Below the pieces are notes generated by a model. It had not been told where the DNA came from, made no database searches, and saw only the letters and a program-made list of their open reading frames with translations. The translations under genes and the position numbers were made by a program. DNA of 64,000 nucleotides, taken from positions 124,001 through 188,000 of the forward strand of contig CAWHHJ010000015.1 of NCBI GenBank assembly GCA_963829085.1, given 5' to 3'. Source of the DNA: PALSA-1004 sp963829085. GTDB taxonomy: Bacteria; Pseudomonadota; Gammaproteobacteria; Burkholderiales; SG8-41. Position 1 is the first letter of the stretch; every line of letters begins with the position of its first letter. Shown one piece after another: positions 9,837-18,501 of this stretch.

Positions 9837-10049
9837 ATGAACCCAACCCTCCTGGACCTATTTCGTAGGCTGCCTGAAAGCGATAAGCAGCTGATGCTCC
9901 TTTCACTGTGCGGACGGCCTACGGAAAAGATATTCGCGCAACTGCTCGTAATAGCGCCGGAGGCAAATCGCATCCTCGCCCTTCAGATCGGACACCGCGC
10001 CCTCTCAAGGAAGATCGGGAAGAGACAGGGAACGCATTTCGGCGATTAG
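9837..10049 (+). CDS. Small DLFxRL-family protein
   Basis: 70 residues from ATG 9837 (AGGT six bases upstream; ATG 9822 is an alternative). The N-terminal part LLDLFRRLPESDKQLMLLSL resembles two minus-strand genes at 47166-47384 (IDLFDRLNDEGRRLM) and 50340-50516 (IELFNRLNGEGQRLL), so it is one of three paralogues of an undescribed small family. Helical, soluble, charged. It is followed by an RRM-like gene. Function unknown. Confidence 0.5.
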   Translation: MNPTLLDLFRRLPESDKQLMLLSLCGRPTEKIFAQLLVIAPEANRILALQIGHRALSRKIGKRQGTHFGD

Positions 10050-10125
10050 GAAACGGTCTGCATCTGTCGAGGGCCTCCTCACTAACTGCAGCGGACCAGT
10101 AAGCAGCAATCGAAGTGAGGACACG

Positions 10126-10365
10126 GTGCTCGACGTAGACATCCATCTGCCTGACCACGAGTTGCAAGCTCTTCTATCAAAGCATTGCGCAAAGTTCGGC
10201 ACTGTGAAGTTCGTGCGTTTACTGCCACTAGCAAAGAACAAAGTCCATCGGTTTGCCTTCGTGGAGATAGGTACTGAAACCGAAAACATCGACTTAGCGG
10301 CGCATCATGGAGGATCGCTCTTCGGGCACCACGTGGTGGCTTTCCGGTTGGGCCGTCATCAATGA
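10126..10365 (+). CDS. Single-domain RRM-like protein (putative RNA-binding)
   Basis: 79 residues from GTG 10126 with GTGAGGAC upstream. The order beta-alpha-beta-beta-alpha-beta can be traced: VDIHLP (RNP2-like strand), helix DHELQALLSKHCAKFG, strand TVKFVRLLP, loop, HRFAFVEI (RNP1-like strand with the aromatic pair), helix, and GHHVVAFRL. Length and motif spacing fit the RNA recognition motif fold, and bacteria do carry stand-alone RRM proteins. RNA binding is inferred. It has paralogues at 10793, 19155 and 51665 and a remnant at 9432. A gene with its own AGGAG site starts 20 bp downstream. Confidence 0.65.
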   Translation: MLDVDIHLPDHELQALLSKHCAKFGTVKFVRLLPLAKNKVHRFAFVEIGTETENIDLAAHHGGSLFGHHVVAFRLGRHQ

Positions 10366-10384
10366 TCATCAATCTAGGAGAAAA

Positions 10385-10714
10385 ATGAACCGTCAGGCGA
10401 TACTTGAAAGACTGCTTCAAGAGGAGGCGTCATGTATCAACGGCCGGTGCGCCAAGACGCTGGCCATGACGTACATCGGCGCCGTGCTGGATGAGATCGA
10501 CGCGGAAGTACGTGAGCCCGGCGCTTGGGAAGCACACAATCTGGCCGCTGCGGTCGGCTTCTTAGCCGCTAGCCTTTATGGTGCGTCGATCGCTTGCTTG
10601 AAACGCACACTGACGGTCACCAAACAAGGTCCGACCTGGGCGCCGAAGGTTGATGGACACCGAATGGTGGCGAATCTGCGCCAGGCATTAGCGGCAGCAG
10701 ATGGGCAGCAGTGA
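10385..10714 (+). CDS. Hypothetical soluble protein downstream of the RRM-like gene
   Basis: 109 residues from ATG 10385, chosen because CTAGGAG lies just upstream and the RRM-like frame ends 20 bp before. The start MNRQAILERLLQEEASC is helical; the middle has a short hydrophobic patch (LAAAVGFLAASLYGASIACL). No family recognised. Spacing suggests cotranscription with the 10126 gene. Confidence 0.55.
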   Translation: MNRQAILERLLQEEASCINGRCAKTLAMTYIGAVLDEIDAEVREPGAWEAHNLAAAVGFLAASLYGASIACLKRTLTVTKQGPTWAPKVDGHRMVANLRQALAAADGQQ

Positions 10715-10792
10715 ACGAGGGCCGTTGTCTCCGGCCAGACTGTCCACTTGAATGCGGGCTAATCTACGACGTGTGAGTCGCTGGCACCAATG

Positions 10793-11020
10793 TCAAGGCT
10801 TGTGTGTCAATCGAACACGCATGCATATTCCGAAGTTCGATCCGCGCAAGCGGGCAGCGAGGTCGGCGGCCTCGCTGCGGCGCGACATTTCGATCAGCGC
10901 AAACGGGTGCGGCAGCCGATAGACTCTTACGGACGTCACTTGGCCGATCTGTGAACAAGTATTACTGATGAACTGCTGAAGTTCCTCATCGGCGTGAGCG
11001 AGATTGACTTCGAGCATCAT
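10793..11020 (-). CDS. Single-domain RRM-like protein (putative RNA-binding)
   Basis: 75 residues, two adjacent ATG codons at 11020/11017, with AGGCGG upstream. Pattern: MLEVNLAH strand, helix DEELQQFISNTCSQIG, strand QVTSVRVYRLP, RNP1-like HPFALIEM, helix EAADLAARLRG, strand MRVRLTHKP. It faces the plus-strand copy at 10126 in a convergent arrangement, so the two were not made by simple tandem duplication. Function as for the paralogue, inferred. Confidence 0.65.
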   Translation of the reverse strand: MMLEVNLAHADEELQQFISNTCSQIGQVTSVRVYRLPHPFALIEMSRRSEAADLAARLRGSNFGICMRVRLTHKP

Positions 11021-11633
11021 GTCCGCCTATGAGCACAGCGTGCACTCGAGCGTGCACAATGTTTAAACAAGTGAGCCGGGTGTGTTGGACGCCGGTATCG
11101 GCACTCACTGACGACCAGCCCTACCGGTTTAAGTGTTGCCTGTGCGGTGTCATCTCCTACGCCGACATCGACAATGAACTCAGTGCCCCGAATTCCGATC
11201 GTCGACGACAGCGTGCGCAGATCGACCCGATTGGAGCTCTGTTTGGAGATGAGCCCGCTTACCACTATCACCATGCCCTTCAAAAACGAAACGCCGATAT
11301 TGCCGCGGTGCGTATTCGGATCGAAATCGAAGTCCCGAATCGGAATTCGCTGTTTGGCCCGATGGTAAATCGCGTGTCGTCGTGCATCGTGATACCTGCG
11401 TAACCGTCCATGCTCGTAAGGATGCGATCACCGGCAAACACTCGTTGGCCGACCGCGATAGCGAGCGGCGTTCCAGCGCCTCTAACAACAGTAACTGCAC
11501 CGGACGCGGTCTTGACAGTGCCTGCGCTTTCAGCGCACCGAGCGGATGATGTTGCAGCGGCGAACAGCGTCAAGCCGATGACGAGCGCCTTAAGTCCGCT
11601 ATACGCTTTCGTGGGCCTAGCGTGGCCGGCCAT
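11017..11633 (-). pseudogene. FecR-domain secreted protein, frameshifted
   Basis: ATG 11633 opens a signal peptide (LKALVIGLTLFAAATSSARC) and a FecR domain: GTVKTASGAVTVVRGAGTPL, then GQRVFAGDRILTSMDGYAGI. The first frame runs into a stop at 11280. Near 11330 the protein continues in another frame with DFDFDPNTHRGNIGVSFLKG, VSGLISKQS and TIGIRGTEFIVDV, which is the rest of the FecR domain. One indel explains the break. FecR domains of this type occur in periplasmic or surface proteins. The far C-terminus overlaps the RRM-like start at 11020 and may be rearranged. Decayed gene or sequencing error. Confidence 0.7.
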
Positions 11634-11786
11634 GCTACTGCACGACCTGTAGGCGGCGCTGAACAGCCACGTTTGCCTCTGATGCATCGCGCTCGCGCAC
11701 CTTGGCGAGCTGTTCACGCCGTAGACGTGCGAACGTCTTGCGCAGATCGGTGCTTGTGCTTGGTGTGTAGCGAAAGGAGCGGTCAA

Positions 11787-12127
11787 GTATCGATTTCATT
11801 CATTCACCTATCCATTGGTTTACGGTCGAGTACAGGGTGTTACGCACGTCACGTGCCAGCACAAGCGAAACGGTTGAACGCCCTGCTTTGACGGTGACTG
11901 TACCGCGCTTCCGTATACGAATCGTGAAGGAATGAACGTAGAACCCGGTGCGACGCTATTAAAATGCCTAAATCCGGACACGCGTGCAAAGGACAAAGCC
12001 TGTGGCTACGCGATCCCTGTAACCTGACGACAGGTCTGTTCTGTCGCTACCTAGAGGACCTATACCATTCACGACCCGACTCAGCAGTCAGATAACTTGC
12101 ACCCAGCCAGGGGCGGTCGAATGAAGA
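11787..12127. other. Spacer without a recognisable gene
   Basis: About 340 bp with no supported coding region, repeat or terminator. It would contain the promoter of the minus-strand FecR gene. Confidence 0.35.
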
Positions 12128-12409
12128 CTAAAGTCCCAGCATGCGCATAGCACCCGCATGCCCTGCCACCCAAGAAATGGTTTGTGGGCCGGGCGCCTGG
12201 CACTTGGTTGGTGCGAATTCACGCAATACCGCGGAACAAATGGCGACGGCCTCGGGCGAAAAGTAATACGTGCGACCCGCCTCCATATATTTATTTGCGA
12301 ACATCGCAGCATTTTTGGGTGACGATGCGGCTCTGAACACGTTCTCGAACGCGCCTTGCAACGGCACATGCCGCTTAGCATCAAGATCGGCGATTGAAAA
12401 TCTCACCAT
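12128..12409 (-). CDS. Hypothetical protein
   Basis: 93 residues from ATG 12409 (or 97 from ATG 12421; neither has a clear ribosome site). The text MVRFSIADLDAKRHVPLQGA and AGRTYYFSPEAVAICSAVL reads as a real soluble protein. No domain is recognised. It lies 27 bp downstream of the sigma-region-4-like gene on the same strand, so the two may be cotranscribed. Confidence 0.45.
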   Translation of the reverse strand: MVRFSIADLDAKRHVPLQGAFENVFRAASSPKNAAMFANKYMEAGRTYYFSPEAVAICSAVLREFAPTKCQAPGPQTISWVAGHAGAMRMLGL

Positions 12410-12436
12410 GCACCAAGCCATGAGAGCTGATCCGCG

Positions 12437-12685
12437 TCATGCTTGGTTAGGAAGAAAGTAACCCTTTTGCATGCGCAGCCAGCCGACTTTCGGTCCGCGC
12501 TCCGCTCTATTCATGGTGCGGTATAGATTCGGATTCGCGGATCGACAGACATGTTGAGTGATTTTGCGTATACGTTCACACGTGAGTCCATATTCGTGTG
12601 CAATGGTCTGCAACGAGGCACCCATCAACACTTCGCGGGTTATTTGCGTATTGCGCTCTACAAAAGGGCTGCGACAAGGTCTCAA
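12437..12685 (-). CDS. Small HTH protein resembling sigma-70 region 4
   Basis: 82 residues from TTG 12685, supported by GGAG eight bases upstream. The core ITREVLMGASLQTIAHEYGL and TCERIRKITQHVCR has the shape of a sigma-factor region 4 helix-turn-helix (A..yGlt.eRIRqI). No region 2 is present, so this is a stand-alone DNA-binding module, not a full sigma factor. Partner and target are unknown. Confidence 0.6.
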   Translation of the reverse strand: MRPCRSPFVERNTQITREVLMGASLQTIAHEYGLTCERIRKITQHVCRSANPNLYRTMNRAERGPKVGWLRMQKGYFLPNQA

Positions 12686-12743
12686 TCTACTTGCTCCGAA
12701 AGTAATGACTTAAATCGAGTCCGAACGGCTGCTCATCCTCACG

Positions 12744-12776
12744 TAAAAAAACCGGACACAACGCCCGGCTTTTTCT
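12744..12776 (-). terminator. Intrinsic terminator of the 12.8 kb PEP-CTERM gene
   Basis: On the minus strand AAGCCGGGCGTTGTGTCCGG forms a short GC hairpin followed by seven T residues, about 20 bp after the stop of the PEP-CTERM gene. Confidence 0.65.
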
Positions 12777-12794
12777 ACGTCACGGGAGCGAGCT

Positions 12795-13472
12795 CTATGC
12801 CGCGATTGTCTTTCTGCGGGCAGCGACGAAGCCCAAGAGGCCCAAACCTGCAAGCATCAGGGCGTAAGTTTCCGGTTCAGGCACCGACGTCACCAGGCTC
12901 GCGTCAACGGCACCGGTATTGCCGGTGGTGCCGCTCAGAATATCGGCCGCGAAATACTGACCGGCCGCATTTTGCTGAACGCTCGCCAAGGTCAAGTTAC
13001 TTCCGGTGACTGTGAAGCTAAGGACAGAATTCGGGTCGGCGTTTCCGCCGCCGCCGCCACCACCCCACACGACCCCGTACTGGAAGTCTCCGGTACCGTT
13101 TTCATGAAAAGCACCTGAACTCTGCGTGGGACTCGTTCCGCCCGGAATGGTAAAGCCAGCGCTCAGGGCGGAATACGTGAGGGTAGGACTGCCTGCGAGG
13201 TTGAACCCAAAGGTCAGATCCAAGCCGGTCTGGACAAACTTATTGCCGTTGATCAGCGTCACGTTAAATCCGAGTGCGCTGCCCACGAGATCGGTGACGA
13301 CGATCGTTCCAAACGAAGCTTGTGGAGTGGCGCCGCCACCGCATGTACCCGTGCAGTGGTCGGAGGTCAGAAGAAATGTGAGTGTATCTCCGTCCGCAGC
13401 GTTTGCCAGCGATGACACTGCGAGCAACGCAGTACCGACTGCAGCAGCTAGAGATGTTTTCTTGAATTGCAT
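12795..13472 (-). CDS. PEP-CTERM sorted exoprotein
   Basis: 225 residues from ATG 13472, which has AAAGGG seven bases upstream; the in-frame ATG at 13487 lacks a site. A signal peptide ends near SSLANA-ADG. The C-terminus is the PEP-CTERM sorting signal: VPEPETYALM, a hydrophobic helix and ARRK. Such proteins are handled by an exosortase (EpsH/XrtA type), usually in exopolysaccharide producers; no exosortase is in the window. The mature region is Gly/Thr/Ser rich with a poly-Gly run and one CTGTC cysteine pair. Ligand unknown. Confidence 0.85.
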   Translation of the reverse strand: MQFKKTSLAAAVGTALLAVSSLANAADGDTLTFLLTSDHCTGTCGGGATPQASFGTIVVTDLVGSALGFNVTLINGNKFVQTGLDLTFGFNLAGSPTLTYSALSAGFTIPGGTSPTQSSGAFHENGTGDFQYGVVWGGGGGGGNADPNSVLSFTVTGSNLTLASVQQNAAGQYFAADILSGTTGNTGAVDASLVTSVPEPETYALMLAGLGLLGFVAARRKTIAA

Positions 13473-13487
13473 GTGAGACCCTTTCAT

Positions 13488-14074
13488 AGTGATGTGGATA
13501 CCACCGCGTCACTATCGCTGACTGCGGATAACCGGTAAGGCTACGAGGCGCATCATGCTGTCGCTCTTGCACGGCGGGAATAGCTAATTGAGATCAAAAT
13601 TACAATCGTTCGTGCAGAAGCTCACGAATTAATTATCAATATGACGTTCGAGGACGACGCCCAGGTGTGCCATAACTTGGTTTTATTACGCGCGGCCGGC
13701 GTGTTTTGACATGCGCGACAGATCGTGCACTCGGAATAGGCAACACGGAAACCAGACGATCCGAGGTTTCCCGGGCAGCAAGACTCTAAAAGACGCAGCC
13801 ACGAAAGGAGTAAGAAGGGCGCTACTAGTCAAGCGACGAACATAATGACAATCGCTACGACCGGCAAAGTCACTTTCTGTTCAACGACTGACCCTGTGGC
13901 GTCCGGGACTCGGCGCCGACTGGCTGTCGAGACAAGCATGGCCGCTTCTATACACAGTCCCAAGGTGTAGGCGGGATTGAGCAAGTAAGCGGCAATGGAC
14001 CGAGCGGTGCGGATAAGTCCCCCGTCTGTCGCAATCAAACCGCGGTCACTCATCTCGGATGAACTCGTTAATTT
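13488..14074. other. Spacer with no supported gene
   Basis: About 590 bp between the divergent PEP-CTERM gene and the Crp/Fnr remnant. A minus-strand frame at 13829-14212 is not supported because it overlaps the remnant's reading frame. The promoter of the PEP-CTERM gene should lie near 13490-13600. Confidence 0.35.
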
Positions 14075-14492
14075 TTGGCTGCGTGCAGTGGCCAATTGAG
14101 CGATGGCTTGATGGGCATCGCGTCCCCAGCAGTTCTGCCGTTGGTTACTGATGACCTTGGATCGCGTTGCCGGCAACGAAATCAAAATGACGCAGGAGCT
14201 GATTGCCAACATGCTGGGCGTTCAGCGCGAGCGAGTAACGGAAGTGGCGACCCAGTTGCGCAGTGACGGCCTGATCCAGTGCAGACGCGGCACCATCACA
14301 GTAATCGATCGCGCTCGGCTCGAACGGCGGGTGTGCGAGTGCTATGCGGTGGTTAAGAAAGAGTATGACGCGTTATTTCGCGATTTACTGCCGGAACGAC
14401 GAGGCGTAGCGAATACGAAGTATGGTGGCCTGCGTAAAACTGGAGAAGTGAAACAGGAGAGACGACGCCCCTTCCTGAACACCTCATTGTGA
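14075..14492 (+). pseudogene. Crp/Fnr-family regulator, N-terminally lost
   Basis: From 14127 the frame encodes QQFCRWLLMTLDRVAGNE, then MTQELIANMLGVQRERVTEV (the winged-helix recognition region), GLIQCRRGTITVIDRARLER and CECYAVVKKEYDALF. This is the DNA-binding half of the Crp/Fnr regulators with the conserved CECYAVVKKEY tail. A TGA at 14109 closes the frame upstream; a shifted frame before it (MAACSGQLS) may be the end of the lost hinge. The cyclic-nucleotide-type effector domain is absent. Probably a decayed gene, although an internal ATG at 14151 could make a free HTH protein. Confidence 0.65.
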
Positions 14493-14648
14493 GGCCAGCG
14501 ATAAGTGAATGCGAAAACGCCTGCGTCAACGCGCGTGTGTTGATAGCGGCGACGGAGTGAGTTGATGTTGCTAACCTGGCGGTCGACCCAAGTGAGTAGG
14601 CGCAACTAGGGAACGCATTTCGCTGAACGACTCCGTGTCGCGCCCAGC

Positions 14649-14852
14649 ATGTCACGCGTTTCGATCGAGAACGTAATCACATGGGCTAATGCCGTCGGCG
14701 GATGGGCCGTTGCTTGGGTAGTCATCAATCTGCTTGTGGTTGCGGGTATTATCATATGGCGATGGCGTGAGTCGCGACGCGTACGCCGTCGCCCTTATTT
14801 CTATTTCGACGATGTGAGACAGGATCACACCGCGGCTGCGGTGGCGATATGA
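14649..14852 (+). CDS. Small single-span membrane protein
   Basis: 67 residues from ATG 14649. A hydrophobic helix (GWAVAWVVINLLVVAGIIIW) is followed by a strongly basic patch RWRESRRVRRR, which predicts N-out/C-in topology, and a short tail. No family recognised and no clear ribosome site. Similar tiny membrane proteins occur at 20602, 29964, 45986 and 50751. Confidence 0.45.
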   Translation: MSRVSIENVITWANAVGGWAVAWVVINLLVVAGIIIWRWRESRRVRRRPYFYFDDVRQDHTAAAVAI

Positions 14853-15003
14853 AGAAGCGCACCGACCGGCGAGCGCCGCCGAACAGGAATCTGCAGGCCC
14901 AGATGGCGCCTACCAAGCGTAACGGTCACAAGCGAGGGTATGCGGTAAGCAGAGCGTCAGTACGCTATGCTGTCCACTAACCATTCAATTCACAGGTGCA
15001 AGT

Positions 15004-15518
15004 GTGCGCTTGAACGCATCGCTGAGACTGATCGTCTCACTCGTACTTGCTGCCGGCTCGAGCTCTGGCTACGCCACTTTGTCATGCACAATGCCAAGCG
15101 GCGTCTCGTTAAATTTTGGCAATTACGATGACACGTCCACAGCCAATACCGATGTGTCCGCGACGTTTACGGTCACGTGTTGCCGAAACCCCCCAGGCGG
15201 CAACGACACGTTGAGCGTGGCTTTGGGTCCTAGCACTAATTCCACTGCGGCAAACAGAATCACTACGCGTCAGATGAAAAACAGCGCCAACACTGATCGA
15301 ATGAATTACCAACTGTATTTCGGATCATTCGGCGGCACAATCTGGGGCAATGGCGTGGGCGGTGGGTCGGTTCTTACGCAAGCGATCAGCACAAACAACA
15401 ACTGGCCGACCTCGACGGTTATCAACATCGGGTCGCCGATTTCGGCCGCATTTCACCGCAGCAACCAGTTAGTGCCGGCACGTATGGTGATAGCCTGACT
15501 ATCGACATACTTCCGTGA
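15004..15518 (+). pseudogene. Spore coat U (SCPU)-domain secreted protein, frameshifted
   Basis: GTG 15004 with ACAGGTG upstream opens a signal peptide (IVSLVLAAGSSSGYA) and an SCPU domain: LSCTMPSGVSLNFGNYDD, FTVTCCR, then RQMKN and MNYQLYF. The original frame ends at 15498, but from about 15438 a shifted frame gives FGRISPQQPVSAGTYGDSL and TIDILP with TGA at 15516-15518, which is the normal end of the domain. A single indel explains the break. SCPU proteins are subunits of chaperone-usher surface fibres (Csu type); no usher or chaperone gene is nearby. Confidence 0.75.
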
Positions 15519-15733
15519 AAGCCGTGTAGCAATCTAGGCGTCTCAGCCGGTGCAAGACCGCGCGGCGCGTTGCAAGGCCCGTTGCAGCGTAATCCATGCA
15601 CCTAGTGGTTCAAAGCGATATCCGAGGGCAGCGCCGGTTCCAGCTCCCCCGATGGGCGCCACCTTTGACCGGGCAACGCTGAACGCGAATCGCGCGATAA
15701 CGCTGTGATGGTCTGCAATCCTTCGGAGGAACG

Positions 15734-16087
15734 ATGAACGACTTGGACTTTGACTTCGGCGATGTTGCCGCCTGCCAGCGATTAATTCAGCGATACGCGC
15801 ACGCGCATGGCCGCACCTACCTGGATGTATTCGGTTCGACGGAAGACACGCTAAAGTTATTCGCTATGCTGATCATGACAGCATGCGCTCACAGCAGGAT
15901 GGAAGCTCCAATGGCGCGCTGTGATTTTTCCGGGCCAAATGGCACCCCCAAGTATGTGCTACCTGAGATCGCGGTCGTAGTCGGTGAGCTGCAAAACGTG
16001 CAACGCTGGTGCGCATTTGGCCTGACCAGAGAGCGTCAGCAAACAAAACCCGCGCGTGAGCTTGGTCGACGTCGATCAAGCAACTAA
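15734..16087 (+). CDS. Hypothetical protein upstream of the PhoD-like gene
   Basis: 117 residues from ATG 15734 with a strong CGGAGGA site. The start MNDLDFDFGDVAACQRLIQR and the middle DTLKLFAMLIMTACAHSRM read as a soluble helical protein. No domain recognised. It ends 11 bp before the phosphoesterase start used here, or overlaps it if the GTG at 16056 is used, so the two are probably one operon. Confidence 0.55.
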   Translation: MNDLDFDFGDVAACQRLIQRYAHAHGRTYLDVFGSTEDTLKLFAMLIMTACAHSRMEAPMARCDFSGPNGTPKYVLPEIAVVVGELQNVQRWCAFGLTRERQQTKPARELGRRRSSN

Positions 16088-16097
16088 GAGCAAACTC

Positions 16098-16991
16098 ATG
16101 CGGATTGTATTTGCCTCGTGCTGCGATTACCGCAAAAAGATTGGGTCCAGAGTCTGGAACGACATTCTCCGCCACAACCCTGACGTACTGCTGCTCCTGG
16201 GCGACAACGTTTACCTTCCAGCCAGGTACAAACCGAAGACGCCTACCGGATTGCGCCATCAGCTCAAAATCCAATATGACCGGCTGCTAAGCGATCCATA
16301 CTTCAGCGCGCTGCTCGTGCACATGCGCACTGGCACCCGTAAGGTCGCCGCAATATGGGATGATCACGATTTTCTCGGGAACGCAGAGTACGCGCGGGAC
16401 TATCCGCATGAGTTTCGCGACGCTGCCAAAGCGCAATTTTTCGACTCCTTCGGATTCGCAGCGCAACCGCCGCACATTTACCGCTCCTTCGAACACGGTG
16501 ACGTCAAGTTCGTGTTGCTGGATTGCCGTTCATGGCGGGAGTCGCCCCACAAAGCGTCCGGCAAGGCAGAAGACGTTCTCGGTGCCGAGCAGCTCGAATG
16601 GCTGGGAAAGCAGCTCCAGCATCAGAAGAAATTTACGGTCGTCTGTTCGTCTCTGGCCTTCTACAAGTACCCAGGCATCAGGCACGAAAAGTGGGACCTT
16701 TATCCGGCCGCACGTGCAGAGTTATTACGACTTTTAGGAGGACGAACGGGGTTACTGATGCTGTCGGGCGACATCCACCGGAACGGCGCAATGGACGACG
16801 AGAATCTGATTGAGCTGGTTTCTTCGGGAGTTTCGCGCAAGCACCAGTGGTGGTTCTGGCGGTTACTGCGTAACTATGCAGTGCTTGATCTCGATGCGCA
16901 AGGCGCCAACGTTTCGTTCTATGAGAACGGTTCGTCCGTGATCAAGAGATTCTCGATGCTTTTGCACGACTGGCGCCTTAAGACTCGGTAG
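16098..16991 (+). CDS. PhoD-like metallophosphoesterase
   Basis: 297 residues from ATG 16098; GTG 16056 would overlap the preceding gene and adds no conserved sequence. The metal-site motifs of the alkaline phosphatase D / PhoD-like family are present in order: FASC near the N-terminus, LLLLGDNVYLP, IWDDHDFLGN and LSGDIHRNG. No signal peptide or Tat motif is visible, so it is probably cytoplasmic, unlike secreted PhoD. It would hydrolyse phosphate mono- or diesters with bound metals (family knowledge); the substrate is not predictable. Intact. Confidence 0.8.
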   Translation: MRIVFASCCDYRKKIGSRVWNDILRHNPDVLLLLGDNVYLPARYKPKTPTGLRHQLKIQYDRLLSDPYFSALLVHMRTGTRKVAAIWDDHDFLGNAEYARDYPHEFRDAAKAQFFDSFGFAAQPPHIYRSFEHGDVKFVLLDCRSWRESPHKASGKAEDVLGAEQLEWLGKQLQHQKKFTVVCSSLAFYKYPGIRHEKWDLYPAARAELLRLLGGRTGLLMLSGDIHRNGAMDDENLIELVSSGVSRKHQWWFWRLLRNYAVLDLDAQGANVSFYENGSSVIKRFSMLLHDWRLKTR

Positions 16992-17095
16992 GAGGCCCTT
17001 CGAAACTGCGAATGACTAACGGACTTCGGACTTCCACTGAGTTGGTTGATTGCACGGCCGAAGCGGGCTCTGTAAGATCTAGTGCAAATAGACGC

Positions 17096-17797
17096 TTACG
17101 CTCGCTTGCGTCTGGTGAGCCCGAGTCCAGCCAACGCGATTCCGAAAAGCGACAGCGTCGAGGGTAGAGGAATCGCAGTCGGAGGAATAGGGCCTTCGGT
17201 TCGTTGCGACCACGCCTGTGCGCCCGTGTTTCGCCCGTCAGAGAGATCTGCCGAGAAATAACTGCCGCCGACAATCGGGTCGTTATCAGCATTTCGCACG
17301 AAATCATTCGTATCGAGCCCACCCACCCGGTTCAACGTGAACAGCAGGTCACCGAAGTATCCGTTCCCCGAGCCATTGTCTGCGTTGCTGTCTAGGGCAA
17401 TGCCGAAGGTGCCATAAGGCGTATTGTCGCCACCACCCGCGTTCAAACTGAATACGCTAGTCAGATTGTAGATGCCGCCTGCGGGCGTGGTAAACGGCGA
17501 TATGCTCAGCGCTCCGGAGCCGGTAAGGTTAAAGGCAAAGGGCGTGTGCTGACCACCGGTGTTGACGAAGCCGTAACCGGGCAGCAAGTCCACGCCTATT
17601 TGCACCGAGTCCAAGTCGACTTGCGTCAGCGTGATTGTGCCGACATTGGCCGGCTGCGTTCCTTCGCTGATGCTGAACGTGTAGATCGGCCCCGCCATGG
17701 CAGACGTCGCCGCGAGGCTTACGGTCGCGGCAACCGCCAACGTAATAAGCGACTTCATTGTGTGCGTCGCTTTCATAAAACATTGCTTCGGGCGCAT
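17096..17797 (-). CDS. PEP-CTERM-like sorted exoprotein (PLPST variant)
   Basis: 233 residues from ATG 17797, supported by AAGAGGG upstream; ATG 17758 would give a shorter signal peptide but lacks a good site. Signal peptide cut near SAMA-GPIYTF. The C-terminus has PLPSTLSLFGIALAGLGL followed by TRRKRA, a variant of the PEP-CTERM signal in which PLPST replaces VPEPS. The mature part is rich in Gly, Thr, Asn and Asp. Predicted to be exported and processed by an exosortase; role unknown. Confidence 0.8.
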   Translation of the reverse strand: MRPKQCFMKATHTMKSLITLAVAATVSLAATSAMAGPIYTFSISEGTQPANVGTITLTQVDLDSVQIGVDLLPGYGFVNTGGQHTPFAFNLTGSGALSISPFTTPAGGIYNLTSVFSLNAGGGDNTPYGTFGIALDSNADNGSGNGYFGDLLFTLNRVGGLDTNDFVRNADNDPIVGGSYFSADLSDGRNTGAQAWSQRTEGPIPPTAIPLPSTLSLFGIALAGLGLTRRKRA

Positions 17798-17885
17798 GGA
17801 ACCCTCTTAAAGTTGCGTCGGCATTTTTCATTCGACGAAAAACCCATCCTCGAAGCGGCACGTTAGAGGACCAACGCGAGAGCAC

Positions 17886-17908
17886 CAAGAGCTAGTTTGG
17901 ACTATTCG
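17886..17908 (+). repeat. 23-bp repeat, copy 1
   Basis: Contains AGAGCTAGTTTGGACTATTC and is identical over 23 bp to 18232-18254. Related copies lie at 26791 and 47601, each just downstream of a zinc-ribbon gene. Confidence 0.8.
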
Positions 17909-17935
17909 TAGTGGCTGAGCAGGACATATGTCCGC

Positions 17936-18035
17936 GTTTCTTCGCGATCCTTCGCATTCGCATCACGACTGGTGTGCGATTGCATATGAAGCGGATCGTC
18001 AGCGCCCTCAGCACGTGATCAATGATGTAACGCGG
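17936..18035 (-). pseudogene. HNH-like gene remnant
   Basis: The minus strand reads YIIDHVL and then, after a shift, DNA nearly matching the part of the intact HNH-like gene (18786-19064) that encodes GADDPLNMQW. It is interrupted and lacks both ends, so it is a decayed copy. Confidence 0.5.
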
Positions 18036-18124
18036 ATAGACGCGCCGCAAGGTTTGTCCGTGCTGGGGCAACAGTAGGGACGTTTGAAGGCGGCATTCGC
18101 TACTTGTTAGCATCGCTGACGGAC

Positions 18125-18151
18125 GAAAAAAAGCCGCCAATCAAGGCGGCC
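18125..18151 (-). terminator. Intrinsic terminator after the zinc-ribbon pair
   Basis: GCCGCCTTGATTGGCGGC on the minus strand is followed by a run of seven T residues. A closely similar hairpin lies at 47495-47521, again downstream of a zinc-ribbon gene. Confidence 0.75.
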
Positions 18152-18231
18152 TTTGAATGCCTGCGGCGCCGAGGGAGGCTTTGACCGCAGGTTCTAACAT
18201 GTCGAACGTTAGTGGACGAACGCCCAACCAA

Positions 18232-18254
18232 CAAGAGCTAGTTTGGACTATTCG
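18232..18254 (+). repeat. 23-bp repeat, copy 2
   Basis: Identical to 17886-17908. It lies 47 bp past the stop of the zinc-ribbon gene 18301-18501 and before the terminator at 18125. Confidence 0.8.
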
Positions 18255-18300
18255 CCGCCGTGGTAGCGATGCCGTCCTAGGGGTCTAAGGCGCCTCCCGC

Positions 18301-18501
18301 TCAACGGCGTTGGATCCAGACCTGTGGCTTACGCGTTCCCCTTTTTTCCAAAGGTCGCAACCATCGCGTTGAGCAGTCTTTGCATCTATAAGTGAGATCG
18401 CCAGGTCGTTGTATGGCGCCGACGTTGTCGGGAACCAATCGATCATGGGCCGGCTTCGTGGTCGGTTCATCGAATAAGGCCTTGCAGGCGGCGCATTTCA
18501 T
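18301..18501 (-). CDS. Small zinc-ribbon protein, type A
   Basis: 66 residues from ATG 18501. Layout: MKCAACKALFDEPTTKPAH, a linker, then LTYRCKDCSTRWLRPLEK and a KPQVWIQRR tail. The two CxxC pairs, about 37 residues apart, predict one treble-clef or zinc-ribbon site. The start overlaps the stop of the type B gene upstream by 4 bp, so translation is probably coupled. Closest copies are at 26847 and 47655. No function is known to me for this layout; nucleic-acid or protein binding is a guess from the fold. Confidence 0.7.
   Translation of the reverse strand: MKCAACKALFDEPTTKPAHDRLVPDNVGAIQRPGDLTYRCKDCSTRWLRPLEKRGTRKPQVWIQRR

Noticed and set aside
13829..14212. 127-residue minus-strand frame
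   Set aside because: It overlaps the Crp/Fnr remnant, whose reading frame on the plus strand is clearly conserved.
17886..18254. Two identical 23-bp repeats as a possible CRISPR array
   Set aside because: The copies are about 320 bp apart, with a hairpin and gene remnant between them, and no regular spacers or cas genes exist in the window.
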